A DNA stretch of 12,534 nucleotides from CAYFKJ01 sp964528595 (GCA_964528595.1 CAZGTM010000086.1:1-12534); one strand, 5' to 3'. Shown: positions 1 to 9,030, numbered from the stretch's first letter. The notes: generated from the sequence alone by a model not told the origin. Program-made: numbers and translations.

Positions 1-22
1 GATTGGAAGCACCCTACATGAA

Positions 23-940
23 GTGGGTGTCTGCGTTAACCGGATAGGCACGTATCAAACCATCAACCACGAACTCAAGAACCTGAATCGCCAAATAGAA
101 GACATAAATGAGCGAGTATTCAGTGCTCCTACTAGAGCGGAAAAGAAGAAGATCAAGCGTGAAAAAATACCAATATACAAACGACATAATCAGATAATAG
201 AAAGAATGACCACCTTGATGAGGGTGATGGAAATCTTACGGCGAAGGATGGGCGCGCTTCGATCAAGTATTCAGGAAAGCAAATCATCGACTGACGCAAA
301 ATCCCGAAACTCGCTCAAATCGGCACCGGGAGGTGCCGACAATGATATTCTCTCCGCCGTGAACTTGGCCCTGGAAGCATCACCGTCTACCGACCCGTTG
401 GACCGGAGCATCTTCAGCCCGGCCGGTGTGAAGTCCGCGTTGACGGCGTTTGCGCAGAAGCGCCAGGCCGCCGAAGCCATAAATAAGCTGGATGCGCTGA
501 CGCCCTTCAAATCGGTGTTCGAACAGGCGCAGCCGGAGAAGAAAACCCTGGCCGACGCCCTCTACCCCGACATGGGCCCGAAGCCCGAAGGTCCGACTTT
601 CGCGCGCCGGCGCAAGGATGGCTTACGCATGTCGCACGCCGAAGCGCTCTATCCCGACGGTTTTCCCGACGAGGACTATGATCTGGTCGAGATCAAGCCG
701 GAAAAGACCATCCCCTGGGGCTACGTCAATCCCAACCCGGACCCCGTGCCGGCCAACTTCAAGCGGGTGCGCAAGGATGGCCAGCGTCTGTCCCATGCCG
801 AAGCGCTCTATCCCGACGGCTTCCCCGACGACGACTACGATCTGGTGGAAATCAAGCCGGTTGGGCCCGCCAATCCGTGGGACGACAATCCCTTCAAGCA
901 AGCCGAATTGCGGCGGAAGAAGAAAATGAAATTGTTCTAG
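23..940 (+). CDS. Unrecognised coiled-coil protein with C-terminal tandem repeats (5' end uncertain)
   Basis: I do not recognise this protein. From the GTG at 23 it is 305 residues, but the frame stays open to the window edge, so the gene may begin upstream. No convincing ribosome binding site lies near the GTG. Residues about 14-95 are highly charged and helical-looking with heptad-like spacing of Leu, Ile and Met, consistent with a coiled coil. Residues about 95-180 are low-complexity to mixed. From about residue 176 the motif ALYPD occurs three times, the last two inside near-identical 32-residue units spaced 53 residues apart. The protein ends in a basic tail. There is no signal peptide and no membrane segment. 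The first 300 bases are visibly richer in A+T than the rest: seven ATA isoleucine codons fall between residues 8 and 59, while later genes mostly use ATC. A terminator follows directly. The location upstream of flgK might suggest a flagellar link, but the two terminators between them argue for separate transcription. Confidence 0.6.
   Translation: MGVCVNRIGTYQTINHELKNLNRQIEDINERVFSAPTRAEKKKIKREKIPIYKRHNQIIERMTTLMRVMEILRRRMGALRSSIQESKSSTDAKSRNSLKSAPGGADNDILSAVNLALEASPSTDPLDRSIFSPAGVKSALTAFAQKRQAAEAINKLDALTPFKSVFEQAQPEKKTLADALYPDMGPKPEGPTFARRRKDGLRMSHAEALYPDGFPDEDYDLVEIKPEKTIPWGYVNPNPDPVPANFKRVRKDGQRLSHAEALYPDGFPDDDYDLVEIKPVGPANPWDDNPFKQAELRRKKKMKLF
605..859 (+). repeat. Two in-frame direct repeat units, 96 bases each, period 159 bases
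   Basis: Units at 605-700 and 764-859 both encode a 32-residue block of the form R-x-R-K-D-G, then SHAEALYPDGFPD, then DYDLVEIKP. They differ at only a few residues. A degenerate earlier copy of the core (LADALYPD) is encoded at 548-571. The protein is conserved between units more than the third codon positions are, for example ggt ttt versus ggc ttc. This suggests an old duplication kept under protein-level selection. Confidence 0.85.
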
Positions 941-971
941 CGCCCCCGCCGCTCCCGCATCGCCGCCGCCG

Positions 972-994
972 CCCGCCGCTTTGCGGGTTTTTTT
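972..994 (+). terminator. Rho-independent terminator after the unrecognised ORF
   Basis: A 5-bp GC stem, CCCGC (972-976) with GCGGG (983-987), is followed immediately by seven T residues (988-994). It lies 31 bases past the stop codon of the upstream gene, which fits its terminator. Confidence 0.75.
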
Positions 995-1019
995 GTGGGT
1001 CACGTCCGATTAGACATCG

Positions 1020-1075
1020 AAAAACCCTCTCCCCTCGCCACGCGCGTAAAGCATGGCGAGGGGAGGGGGGTTTTT
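1020..1075. terminator. Long GC-rich palindrome flanked by A and T tracts, probable bidirectional terminator
   Basis: The left arm, 1020-1040, begins with an A run then CCCTCTCCCCTCGCCA. The right arm, 1054-1075, reads TGGCGAGGGGAG, more G, then a run of T. Twelve consecutive base pairs form next to the loop. The stem then continues through a G-T wobble and one extra G to A-T pairs at the base. The A run on the left and T run on the right make it a plausible terminator on either strand. Its form resembles dispersed intergenic palindromes seen in GC-rich alphaproteobacterial genomes, so it may also be one copy of a repeat family. Confidence 0.7.
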
Positions 1076-1167
1076 GATTCCGGCCCAGTTGCCGACGTCT
1101 CCACAGGTTTGGCCTCATAGTTGCAACGTTTCTTCACGAAATGACCGGCCACGACGCCGGAAAACCG

Positions 1168-1195
1168 TCAAAGAAATGATGTTCATGCCGAATAA
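1168..1195 (+). promoter_or_regulatory. Sigma-28 (FliA)-like promoter for flgK-flgL
   Basis: TCAA (1168-1171), then 15 bases, then GCCGAATAA (1187-1195), resembles the flagellar sigma-28 consensus TAAA-N15-GCCGATAA, with one extra A in the -10 block. Transcription would start near 1203, giving a leader of about 150 bases before flgK. In enteric bacteria flgK and flgL have a sigma-28 promoter, which fits. No sigma-54 element with correct spacing was found in this spacer. The call rests on motif match and position only. Confidence 0.45.
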
Positions 1196-1352
1196 ACGTT
1201 TTGAAACAAGGGATTGCGCTGAAAAGCCGGGACTTGCCACCCCGCTCGAGGCGATGGGCAACATTTGCCACCAGAAACGCATATCGGCAGTTGGAACGGT
1301 AAGAGTTGCCGCGGGTACGACCCTTCCGGCAGGTCTGAGGTAGGAGCGGACA

Positions 1353-3521
1353 ATGGGTATTGATTCAGTCATGGGGATTGCCATCACGGGGCTTACCGCC
1401 ACGCAGACGGCAATGCGCACGACCTCGAACAACATCACCAACGTCAATACCGAAGGCTATCAGCGTAAGATCGCGGACTTCCAGACCGACGTGAACGCCG
1501 GCGTCGGCGCGGGTGTCTCGGTTGCCGAAATCAAGCGTCTGACAGATATTTTCCTTTCCGGCCAGGTGCGGGACGCCGAATCGGCCACCGAACGCTATGA
1601 CGCCATGGTTTCGCTGCACGAACGCTTCCAATCCCTGCTTGGATCGCCGGGGGACAATTCGTCCATCGCCGGCAGGCTCGATCAGGTGTTTGACGGCTTC
1701 GCCGCTTTGCCCATCGAACCGGATTCGCTGGTTCGCCGGACGGCTGCGGTCAACGACCTTAAAAACTTCGCGGACAATATCTCGCTGCTGGCGAACCAGC
1801 TTCAGCTGCTGAGAGCCGAAGCGGATCGTCAAATCGCCGAAACCGTGAGCACCATCAACAGCCAATTGGTGCGGATCAACGATCTGAACCAGGAAATTTC
1901 CAAGCAGAAGCTCCTGTCCGGCGTCGGCGCAGCCGATTTGGAGGGCCAGCGTGACCAAGCGCTGAGTCTGTTGGCCGAGTTCATGGACGTCGATACGTTC
2001 AAATTCACCGGCAAGACCGGCGTGACCGGCGCCGGCGGTCTGGTCCTGGTCGATCAATTGGCCCGCAGTCTGAGCTTTACCCAGAGCGGTACGGTGACTT
2101 CCACGACCCGTTTCCCGCAAATCACGATCAACAAGATCGACCCGGTCACCGGCGCGGAAGTGCCCACCGGCGAGGCGCTCGATCCCAATATCAAGACCGG
2201 CCGCGTCAAGGGGCTGATCGAGATGCGGGATGAAGTTCTGCCGAACTTTGCCCTTCAATTGGGCGAGTTTGCGAAGCAAATCAGCGACCAGCTTAACGCC
2301 ATTCACAACGACAATACGCCGATCCCGCCGCTCACGACCATGACGGGCCGCAACACCGGTTTGGTCGGCACCGACCTGACTGGATTCACCGGTAAGACCA
2401 CGTTCGTGACGATGGATGCCAGCAATAATTACGTTAACCGGCTTGAGGTCGACTTTACGAATAACACCACAAGCCTGAACGGCGCCGCCGCCGCCGGCGC
2501 AACCCTGACGACGCTCGCGGACGTCGTTACCGCCGTGAACGCACAGATGGGTGCGGGAACCCTGAGTTTCGGTACCGGTGTCATGACCTACTCGGTTCCG
2601 GCCGGTGCGACCAGCGTGGCGATCTATCAGGATTCGACGTCACCGAGCGACCGCGGCGGCCGGGGCTTCGCTCATTTCTTCGGTTTGAACGATCTGATGG
2701 AATCCCAGGTTCAATCGCACGCCGACACCGGCTTGCTGACCACGTCAGCCCACGGCTTCGGTAACAGCGGCGTGGTTCAGCTCGAATTTCGCGGTCCGCA
2801 GAACCAGATTCCGGCAAGCTTCGATCTGGATTTCGCGAGTGTCGGCGGGACCGCTATGAGCGATGTGCTGACATCCCTCAATGCGACCGGCGCCTTCAGC
2901 GCCGTCGGCACGTTTACGCTCGATTCCAACGGCGCATTGGTGATGACGCCGAAATCGGGATTTGAGAAGTATAAAATGGTTCTCGTCGGCGACACCACGA
3001 ACAGAAGCGGCACAAAGCTCACGTTCAGCGAGTTCTTCGGCGTCGGCGATAAATATGTCGCGAACGCTGCTGCGGAGATGAAGGTCAAGGACGCCATCCT
3101 GGCCGATCCCAAATTGCTTTCGCTGGCCAAAATCGACACCAGCAGCACCGCCACCGCGGGTACGGTCCCGGCGTTGACGCCGGGCGATGGCCGTGGCGCG
3201 GTGGAGTTCCAGCAGCTGGCGGAAAAAGCCGTTGTCTTCAATGCCGCCGGCCATCTCGCCGGGGTGACGACCACCCTGAGCAGTTATGCCGGCGCCGTTC
3301 TCTCTGACATGGCCACGCAGTCCGCCATCAGCCAGCGCCTGCAGGAAGACCGCAAGGCCCTAAGCGGTGAACTTTCCGCCCGCTTGGAGGGCGAAACCGG
3401 CGTTAATCTGGACGAGGAATTGGCCCTTATGGTTGTATACCAAAACGCCTACAACGCCTCCGCGCGCCTGATCGGAACGGCGCGTGAGATGATGGACACC
3501 CTGATGCAGATCGCGGGTTAA
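1353..3521 (+). CDS. flgK: Flagellar hook-associated protein 1 (FlgK)
   Basis: FlgK is the hook-filament junction protein nearest the hook. It is exported by the flagellar type III system and is needed before the filament can grow. The N-terminus has the rod/hook-family motif NNITNVNTEGYQRK at about residues 26-39. The last 40 residues contain NLDEELALMVVYQNAYNASA and a helical end typical of FlgK, the two ends forming the conserved coiled-coil D0/D1 region. At 722 residues it is well above the roughly 550 of the E. coli protein. The extra length is an outer-domain insertion at about residues 310-600 that holds two similar modules (about 388-447 and 502-567). Both modules start with a (L/M)xDVxTxxNA motif and end with an FFGLND/FFGVGD motif. 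The start at 1353 has TAGGAG six bases upstream. It is probably co-transcribed with flgL 22 bases downstream, from the sigma-28-like promoter at 1168. The identification is secure; the insertion function is unknown. Confidence 0.96.
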   Translation: MGIDSVMGIAITGLTATQTAMRTTSNNITNVNTEGYQRKIADFQTDVNAGVGAGVSVAEIKRLTDIFLSGQVRDAESATERYDAMVSLHERFQSLLGSPGDNSSIAGRLDQVFDGFAALPIEPDSLVRRTAAVNDLKNFADNISLLANQLQLLRAEADRQIAETVSTINSQLVRINDLNQEISKQKLLSGVGAADLEGQRDQALSLLAEFMDVDTFKFTGKTGVTGAGGLVLVDQLARSLSFTQSGTVTSTTRFPQITINKIDPVTGAEVPTGEALDPNIKTGRVKGLIEMRDEVLPNFALQLGEFAKQISDQLNAIHNDNTPIPPLTTMTGRNTGLVGTDLTGFTGKTTFVTMDASNNYVNRLEVDFTNNTTSLNGAAAAGATLTTLADVVTAVNAQMGAGTLSFGTGVMTYSVPAGATSVAIYQDSTSPSDRGGRGFAHFFGLNDLMESQVQSHADTGLLTTSAHGFGNSGVVQLEFRGPQNQIPASFDLDFASVGGTAMSDVLTSLNATGAFSAVGTFTLDSNGALVMTPKSGFEKYKMVLVGDTTNRSGTKLTFSEFFGVGDKYVANAAAEMKVKDAILADPKLLSLAKIDTSSTATAGTVPALTPGDGRGAVEFQQLAEKAVVFNAAGHLAGVTTTLSSYAGAVLSDMATQSAISQRLQEDRKALSGELSARLEGETGVNLDEELALMVVYQNAYNASARLIGTAREMMDTLMQIAG

Positions 3522-3543
3522 GGCCCGCTCGAGGAGTAAGACG

Positions 3544-4503
3544 ATGTCTCGCATATCAAGCTTCGGTCAAAGCCAGCTGTTGTTGCAAGATCTATTGCGC
3601 AATGAAGAGAAGCTGTTCTTGCGGCAGAAGCAGGTGACGACCGGGATGAAGTCGCAGAACTACACCGGTATTGCCCGCGACGTCGGAACGCTGTCGGGCG
3701 CCAAGGCGATCAAGACCCGCACCGAACAATTTCTGAAATCCAACATCGAAGTCGAACGGCGCATGAATATCTACGACTCCTCGCTGGAGTCCCTGCGCGG
3801 TATTGCGCAGGAATTGCGCGACAATGTTCTTTCGGCGATCAACACCGATTCCGGTATCGCGATCCGCAGCCAGATGGAGAACCTCTTCGATACCGCGGTC
3901 AACGTCCTGAACACCCGGGATAACGGCCGCTACGTCTATTCCGGTACGCGCACCGACACGCCGCCGTTGACCAAGACGACGCCGGCGACGCTGGCCGCCG
4001 TAGCCGCGGATATCACGGCAACGCCATCCGGCGCGTTCGCCAACAACAGCCTTAAGCAAAACACGCAGATCGACGACAACCTGACCATGACCTACGGCAT
4101 TCTTGGTGAGGATGTCGGCAAGAATTTGATGGAATCGCTTCGTCGTTTGTTCCGCTTCTCCGACGGCACCGAAAACTTCGGTTTTTCGCCCGCCGGAAGC
4201 TTCAGCAACCCGTTGACGACCAACCAGGTCGACTTTCTCAAGGGTGAACTGGCCCGGTTGAACACCACGATCGATGAAATCGATAAGGTCCATGCCAAGA
4301 ACGGCGTCAATCAGATGTCGCTGGAGCAGGTTCAGGCCCGCCATCTTCGGGACCGCACGTTCATGACGACGTTCATTACCGATATCGAAGAGGTTGATAT
4401 GGGTGAGGCGATTTCCAAACTCAACCAGGATCAGGTGGCTTTGGATGCCTCGTACCGGATTTTGTCGCAGCTTTCGCGTTCGACCCTGCTCGACTTCATC
4501 TAG
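3544..4503 (+). CDS. flgL: Flagellar hook-associated protein 3 (FlgL)
   Basis: FlgL is the second hook-filament junction protein. It sits between FlgK and the first flagellin subunits and is structurally related to flagellin. The N-terminal helical region (residues about 1-60, starting SRISSFGQSQLLLQDLL) and the C-terminal helix (about 286-319, with MGEAISKLNQDQVALDASY) match the flagellin-like D0/D1 ends. A GRYVYSGTRTD segment at about residues 128-138 corresponds to the conserved turn that enters the outer domain. The length of 319 is normal for the family. GAGGAG lies about seven bases before the ATG. It follows flgK by 22 bases, so the two form an operon. I see no terminator in the 57 bases before the next gene. 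Confidence 0.95.
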   Translation: MSRISSFGQSQLLLQDLLRNEEKLFLRQKQVTTGMKSQNYTGIARDVGTLSGAKAIKTRTEQFLKSNIEVERRMNIYDSSLESLRGIAQELRDNVLSAINTDSGIAIRSQMENLFDTAVNVLNTRDNGRYVYSGTRTDTPPLTKTTPATLAAVAADITATPSGAFANNSLKQNTQIDDNLTMTYGILGEDVGKNLMESLRRLFRFSDGTENFGFSPAGSFSNPLTTNQVDFLKGELARLNTTIDEIDKVHAKNGVNQMSLEQVQARHLRDRTFMTTFITDIEEVDMGEAISKLNQDQVALDASYRILSQLSRSTLLDFI

Positions 4504-4560
4504 CGCTGATGTAGGATCAGGCCTCTCCGATACGTTCCGAACCACAAGTAGCAAATAGTT

Positions 4561-5580
4561 ATGACCGAGCAGAATGCTTCGACGGCAAGCGGTATCGATC
4601 TGGTGACCGGCGGTGGCGGTTTCATCGGCAGTCATTTGGTCGACAGGCTTTTGCTTGACGGCCGCCGCGTCCGCATCGTCGACAATTTTGAAATCGGCAA
4701 TCCGCGAAATCTCGAACATCACAAGGACGATCCGGCGCTAGAAGTCCGCAGGGCGGACATCCGCGACCGCGACGCCGTCGGTGGGGCCATGGCCGGCGTT
4801 GACCGCGTGTTTCACCTGGCCGCCAGGGCCGACATCGTGCCCTCGATCGTCGAACCGCGGGAGTATTTCGAATCTAACGTCGACGGCACCTTCAACGTGC
4901 TCGAGGCCGCGCGGAACGAGGAGGTATCCCGTTTCGTCTACGTCGCGTCGTCTTCCTGCTACGGCGTTCCGGATGCCTATCCCACCAGGGAAGACGCTGA
5001 CATTCGGCCGCAATATCCCTATGCCTTGACGAAATATCTGGGCGAGGAACTGGCGCTGCACTGGGCTCAGACCTACGGTCTGCCGGTGGTTTCCTTGCGT
5101 TTCTTCAATGTCTACGGGCCGCGGGCCAGGACATCCGGTACCTATGGCGCGGTCTTCGGCGTATTCCTGGCGCAGTTGTTGGCCGGCGAGCCCCTGACGA
5201 TCGTCGGGGACGGAGAACAAACGCGCGATTTCACTTTCGTGACCGACGTCGTCGACGCGCTGGTCACGGCAGCCGCCAGCGACGTGTCGGGCGAGGTCTT
5301 CAATGTCGGATCTGGCGCGGCAGTCAGCGTCAACCGCTTGGTGGAATTGCTGAAGGCGGCGAAGACCGTATTCATTCCCAAACGGCCCGGCGAGCCCGAT
5401 TGCACGCTGGCCGACATGACGCGCATTCAAGATGCCTTGGGCTGGACACCCTCGGTATCCATCGAGGAAGGCGTGGCGGTCATGCTGGAAAACATCGATT
5501 ATTGGCGCGACGCCCCAGTTTGGCGGCCCGATGATATCGAGGGCGCCACGGCGGATTGGTTCAAGTACCTAGGCGACTAG
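4561..5580 (+). CDS. NAD-dependent sugar-nucleotide epimerase (extended SDR family)
   Basis: This is an extended short-chain dehydrogenase/reductase that most likely epimerises a nucleotide-linked sugar such as a UDP-hexose in the cytoplasm. The NAD-binding motif G17-x-x-G20-x-x-G23 is followed by Asp41 at the end of the second strand, which favours NAD(H) over NADP(H). An SSSCYG motif is at 130-135, and the catalytic pair is Tyr154 and Lys158 in YALTK. SLRFFNVYGPR and GDGEQTRDFTFV further along are typical of UDP-glucose, UDP-glucuronate or UDP-GlcNAc 4-epimerase relatives. The TDE motif of 4,6-dehydratases is absent, so epimerase is preferred. The exact substrate cannot be read from the sequence. 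No strong ribosome binding site precedes the ATG. The gene follows flgL by 57 bases, so read-through from the flagellar operon is possible. A role in flagellin or surface-polysaccharide glycosylation is inference from position alone. Confidence 0.85.
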   Translation: MTEQNASTASGIDLVTGGGGFIGSHLVDRLLLDGRRVRIVDNFEIGNPRNLEHHKDDPALEVRRADIRDRDAVGGAMAGVDRVFHLAARADIVPSIVEPREYFESNVDGTFNVLEAARNEEVSRFVYVASSSCYGVPDAYPTREDADIRPQYPYALTKYLGEELALHWAQTYGLPVVSLRFFNVYGPRARTSGTYGAVFGVFLAQLLAGEPLTIVGDGEQTRDFTFVTDVVDALVTAAASDVSGEVFNVGSGAAVSVNRLVELLKAAKTVFIPKRPGEPDCTLADMTRIQDALGWTPSVSIEEGVAVMLENIDYWRDAPVWRPDDIEGATADWFKYLGD

Positions 5581-5606
5581 GCGGCGGACTACGCCAAACG
5601 CCGTGC

Positions 5607-5634
5607 TTGCGATCCTGGCCGGTGGAACTATATT
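5607..5634 (+). promoter_or_regulatory. Sigma-70-type promoter placing the start at the mnmA ATG
   Basis: TTGCGA (5607-5612) and TATATT (5629-5634) are separated by 16 bases. The expected start of transcription falls at about 5641, which is the A of the mnmA ATG. No Shine-Dalgarno sequence lies at normal distance before that ATG, so the transcript may be leaderless. Confidence 0.45.
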
Positions 5635-5640
5635 CCCGGC

Positions 5641-6765
5641 ATGCAGCCTGATTTTTCGGATTTGACCCCCGGCGCCCGCGTTGTCGTCGCCATGTCGGGC
5701 GGCGTTGATTCGTCGGTAACCGCCGCCCTGTTGGCGGAGGCCGGCTTCGACGTCGTCGGCATCACGCTGCAGCTTTACGACCAGGGCGCCGCCGTCACAC
5801 GGCCCGGTTCCTGTTGCGCGGGACAAGACATTCAGGATGCCCGCCGGGTTGCCGATCTGGTGGATATTCCCTATTACGTCCTCGATTTCGAGGCGCGCTT
5901 CCAAACCGACGTCATTGATGATTTCGTCGACAGTTACCTGGCCGGCGAAACGCCCATTCCCTGCGTGCGCTGTAATCAGACGGTCAAGTTCCGCGACCTA
6001 CTGCAGCGCGCCCGCGAATTGGGGGCCGAAGCCCTGGCGACCGGCCACTACGTGCGGCGCCTGGCGACATCGGACGGTATTGAGCTCCACCGTGGCGCCG
6101 AGGGCAACCGGGATCAGAGCTACTTCCTGTTTGCCACGACACCGGATCAGTTGGATTTCCTGAGGTTCCCCATCGGCGGCATGCCGAAGGACGCCGTTCG
6201 CGCCCACGCCGAGCGCCTCGGCTTGGCGGTTGCCGACAAGCCCGACAGCCAGGACATTTGTTTTGTCCCAAGCGGCGGCTACGCCGCCGTCGTCGAGAAG
6301 ATGCGGCCGGGTGCGCTCGAAGCGGGCGACATCGTAAACCTCGAGGGTGAGGTGCTGGGCCGCCACGACGGCATCATCAACTACACGGTCGGCCAGCGGC
6401 GCGGCCTCGGTATCGGCGGCGGCCCGCCGCTCTATGTCATTGCCGTGGAAGCGGACACGCATCGCGTCATCGTCGGCCCGAAATCGGCGTTGGCGGGTCA
6501 ACGCGTCGCACTCCGGGATCTCAACTGGCTGGGCGACCCCGGCTTGCTCGACGAAGGCGTGGCGGTCACCGTCAAGTTGCGCTCCCAACATGATCCCGTG
6601 GCGGCAACGCTTACCAGAAGCGCTGACGGAATCGCCGAGGTTCTACTGCAAAACCCGGAAATGGGCATAGCGCCCGGCCAGGCCTGCGTCGCCTACGTCG
6701 GCGACCGCTTGATGGGCGGCGGCTGGATTGTGCGGGGCGGCGACGCTTTGGTGGCGGCCGCCTAA
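5641..6765 (+). CDS. mnmA: tRNA-specific 2-thiouridylase MnmA
   Basis: MnmA is a cytoplasmic ATP-dependent enzyme that puts sulfur on carbon 2 of wobble uridine 34 in tRNA-Gln, tRNA-Glu and tRNA-Lys. The sulfur comes from a cysteine desulfurase through relay proteins. The ATP pyrophosphatase loop SGGVDSS is at residues 19-25. The family's GSCCAGQDIQDARRVAD block follows at about residues 58-74. Cys111 in PCVRCN and Cys207 in DSQDICF match the two catalytic cysteines of the E. coli enzyme (Cys102 and Cys199). Cys108 is an additional cysteine, common in homologues with CxxCN. The length of 374 is close to the usual 360-380. The ATG at 5641 is the only sensible start, since the next ATG lies inside the ATP loop. 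It has no upstream ribosome binding site and a promoter that would start at the ATG. glnS follows 72 bases later on the same strand. Confidence 0.96.
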   Translation: MQPDFSDLTPGARVVVAMSGGVDSSVTAALLAEAGFDVVGITLQLYDQGAAVTRPGSCCAGQDIQDARRVADLVDIPYYVLDFEARFQTDVIDDFVDSYLAGETPIPCVRCNQTVKFRDLLQRARELGAEALATGHYVRRLATSDGIELHRGAEGNRDQSYFLFATTPDQLDFLRFPIGGMPKDAVRAHAERLGLAVADKPDSQDICFVPSGGYAAVVEKMRPGALEAGDIVNLEGEVLGRHDGIINYTVGQRRGLGIGGGPPLYVIAVEADTHRVIVGPKSALAGQRVALRDLNWLGDPGLLDEGVAVTVKLRSQHDPVAATLTRSADGIAEVLLQNPEMGIAPGQACVAYVGDRLMGGGWIVRGGDALVAAA

Positions 6766-6837
6766 ATCACCCTTTCATTGCGGCGCGGACGTGGTAAACA
6801 TGCCGCCGAAATCAATTTCTGTTTGGAGTAGCAGTCC

Positions 6838-8526
<1,689 letters not shown>

Positions 8527-8556
8527 ACCGGCTGATTTAATACCTTCGGATTATTT

Positions 8557-8585
8557 TTCCGTCCGGTTGGAAATCGCATTATGAT
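8557..8585 (+). promoter_or_regulatory. Weak candidate promoter before the globin gene
   Basis: TATGAT at 8580-8585 is a good -10 hexamer. The sequence 17 bases upstream, TTCCGT at 8557-8562, is a poor -35. The start would be near 8592, about 20 bases before the globin ATG. I give it low weight because AT-rich intergenic sequence often yields such matches. Confidence 0.25.
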
Positions 8586-8612
8586 GACGGCGTCGACAAC
8601 GGGGTGGGGAAG

Positions 8613-8972
8613 ATGGCGCAGACGTTATTCGAACGCTACGGGGGCTTTGCGAGCGTAAGCAGGATCGTATCTTCGTTCTATGACAAGGTGCTGGATTCCG
8701 AGAATTTGGCGCCGTTCTTCGAAGATACCGACATGAAGCGCCAGATCGATCATCAATCGAAATTCATCGCGTCGTTGCTGGGCGGCCCAGTCAGCTTTTC
8801 CGACGAGCAGTTGGAACGCAGCCACCGCAACCTCGGGATCAACGACGCCAACTTCGATGAAGTCGCCCGCCTGCTGAAGGAAACGTTCGAAGACTACGGC
8901 GTCGACGAAAGCGATATTTCGAAAATCATGGGCGACGTCAACAGCCGGCGGAGAATCATTGTCTCCGGCTGA
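8613..8972 (+). CDS. Group I (N-type) truncated haemoglobin
   Basis: Truncated globins are small haem proteins that bind oxygen, nitric oxide or carbon monoxide, and are linked to NO detoxification or gas sensing. With the ATG at 8613 the protein has 119 residues. An in-frame GTG nine bases earlier is less likely because a G-rich Shine-Dalgarno-like stretch lies between the two. Family features are the start TLFERYGG, Tyr23 in SSFYDKVL (position B10, a distal-pocket ligand residue), LAPFF at 32-36, the GGP turn at 57-59, and the proximal haem ligand His71 in RSHRNLGI. These match the group I pattern of GGP followed by AH/SHxxLxI. There is no signal peptide, so it is cytoplasmic. It stands 86 bases after glnS and 58 bases before a cyclase gene on the same strand, which may make a two-gene unit with the cyclase. 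Confidence 0.9.
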   Translation: MAQTLFERYGGFASVSRIVSSFYDKVLDSENLAPFFEDTDMKRQIDHQSKFIASLLGGPVSFSDEQLERSHRNLGINDANFDEVARLLKETFEDYGVDESDISKIMGDVNSRRRIIVSG

Positions 8973-9030
8973 GCCGAGCGGCGCGTGGGGACGTTTGGGA
9001 TCGACGGGTCGTGATCCGGCGATAGGGTAA

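Larger units (their letters stand above)
941..1352. other. 412-base gene-free spacer upstream of flgK
   Basis: The spacer holds two successive hairpin terminators (972-994 and 1020-1075), a sigma-28-like promoter (1168-1195), and a long untranslated leader for flgK ending in a good ribosome binding site at 1341-1346. A small dyad, GGCAA-CAT-TTGCC at 1257-1269, lies in the leader and could be an operator or RNA hairpin, though it is too short to name. A 55-codon frame from ATG 1176 to TAG 1343 exists but has weak coding character and overlaps the promoter, so I do not call it. Confidence 0.6.

Noticed and set aside
1285..1310. Sigma-54-like site (TTGGAAC...TTGC) before flgK
   Set aside because: The distance between the GG and GC elements is 13 bases instead of 10, so sigma-54 could not use it normally.
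1176..1343. Possible 55-residue small protein upstream of flgK
   Set aside because: It overlaps the sigma-28-like promoter, has no good ribosome binding site, and its sequence resembles no small protein I know.
1365..2306. 313-codon minus-strand open frame opposite flgK
   Set aside because: It lies wholly inside flgK, whose protein match is secure. Long antisense frames are expected in GC-rich genes, and its product is Arg-, Gly- and Asp-rich without a recognisable domain.
3592..4722. 376-codon minus-strand open frame opposite flgL and the epimerase start
   Set aside because: It overlaps two well-supported genes and shows the composition of a shadow frame, with no family motif.
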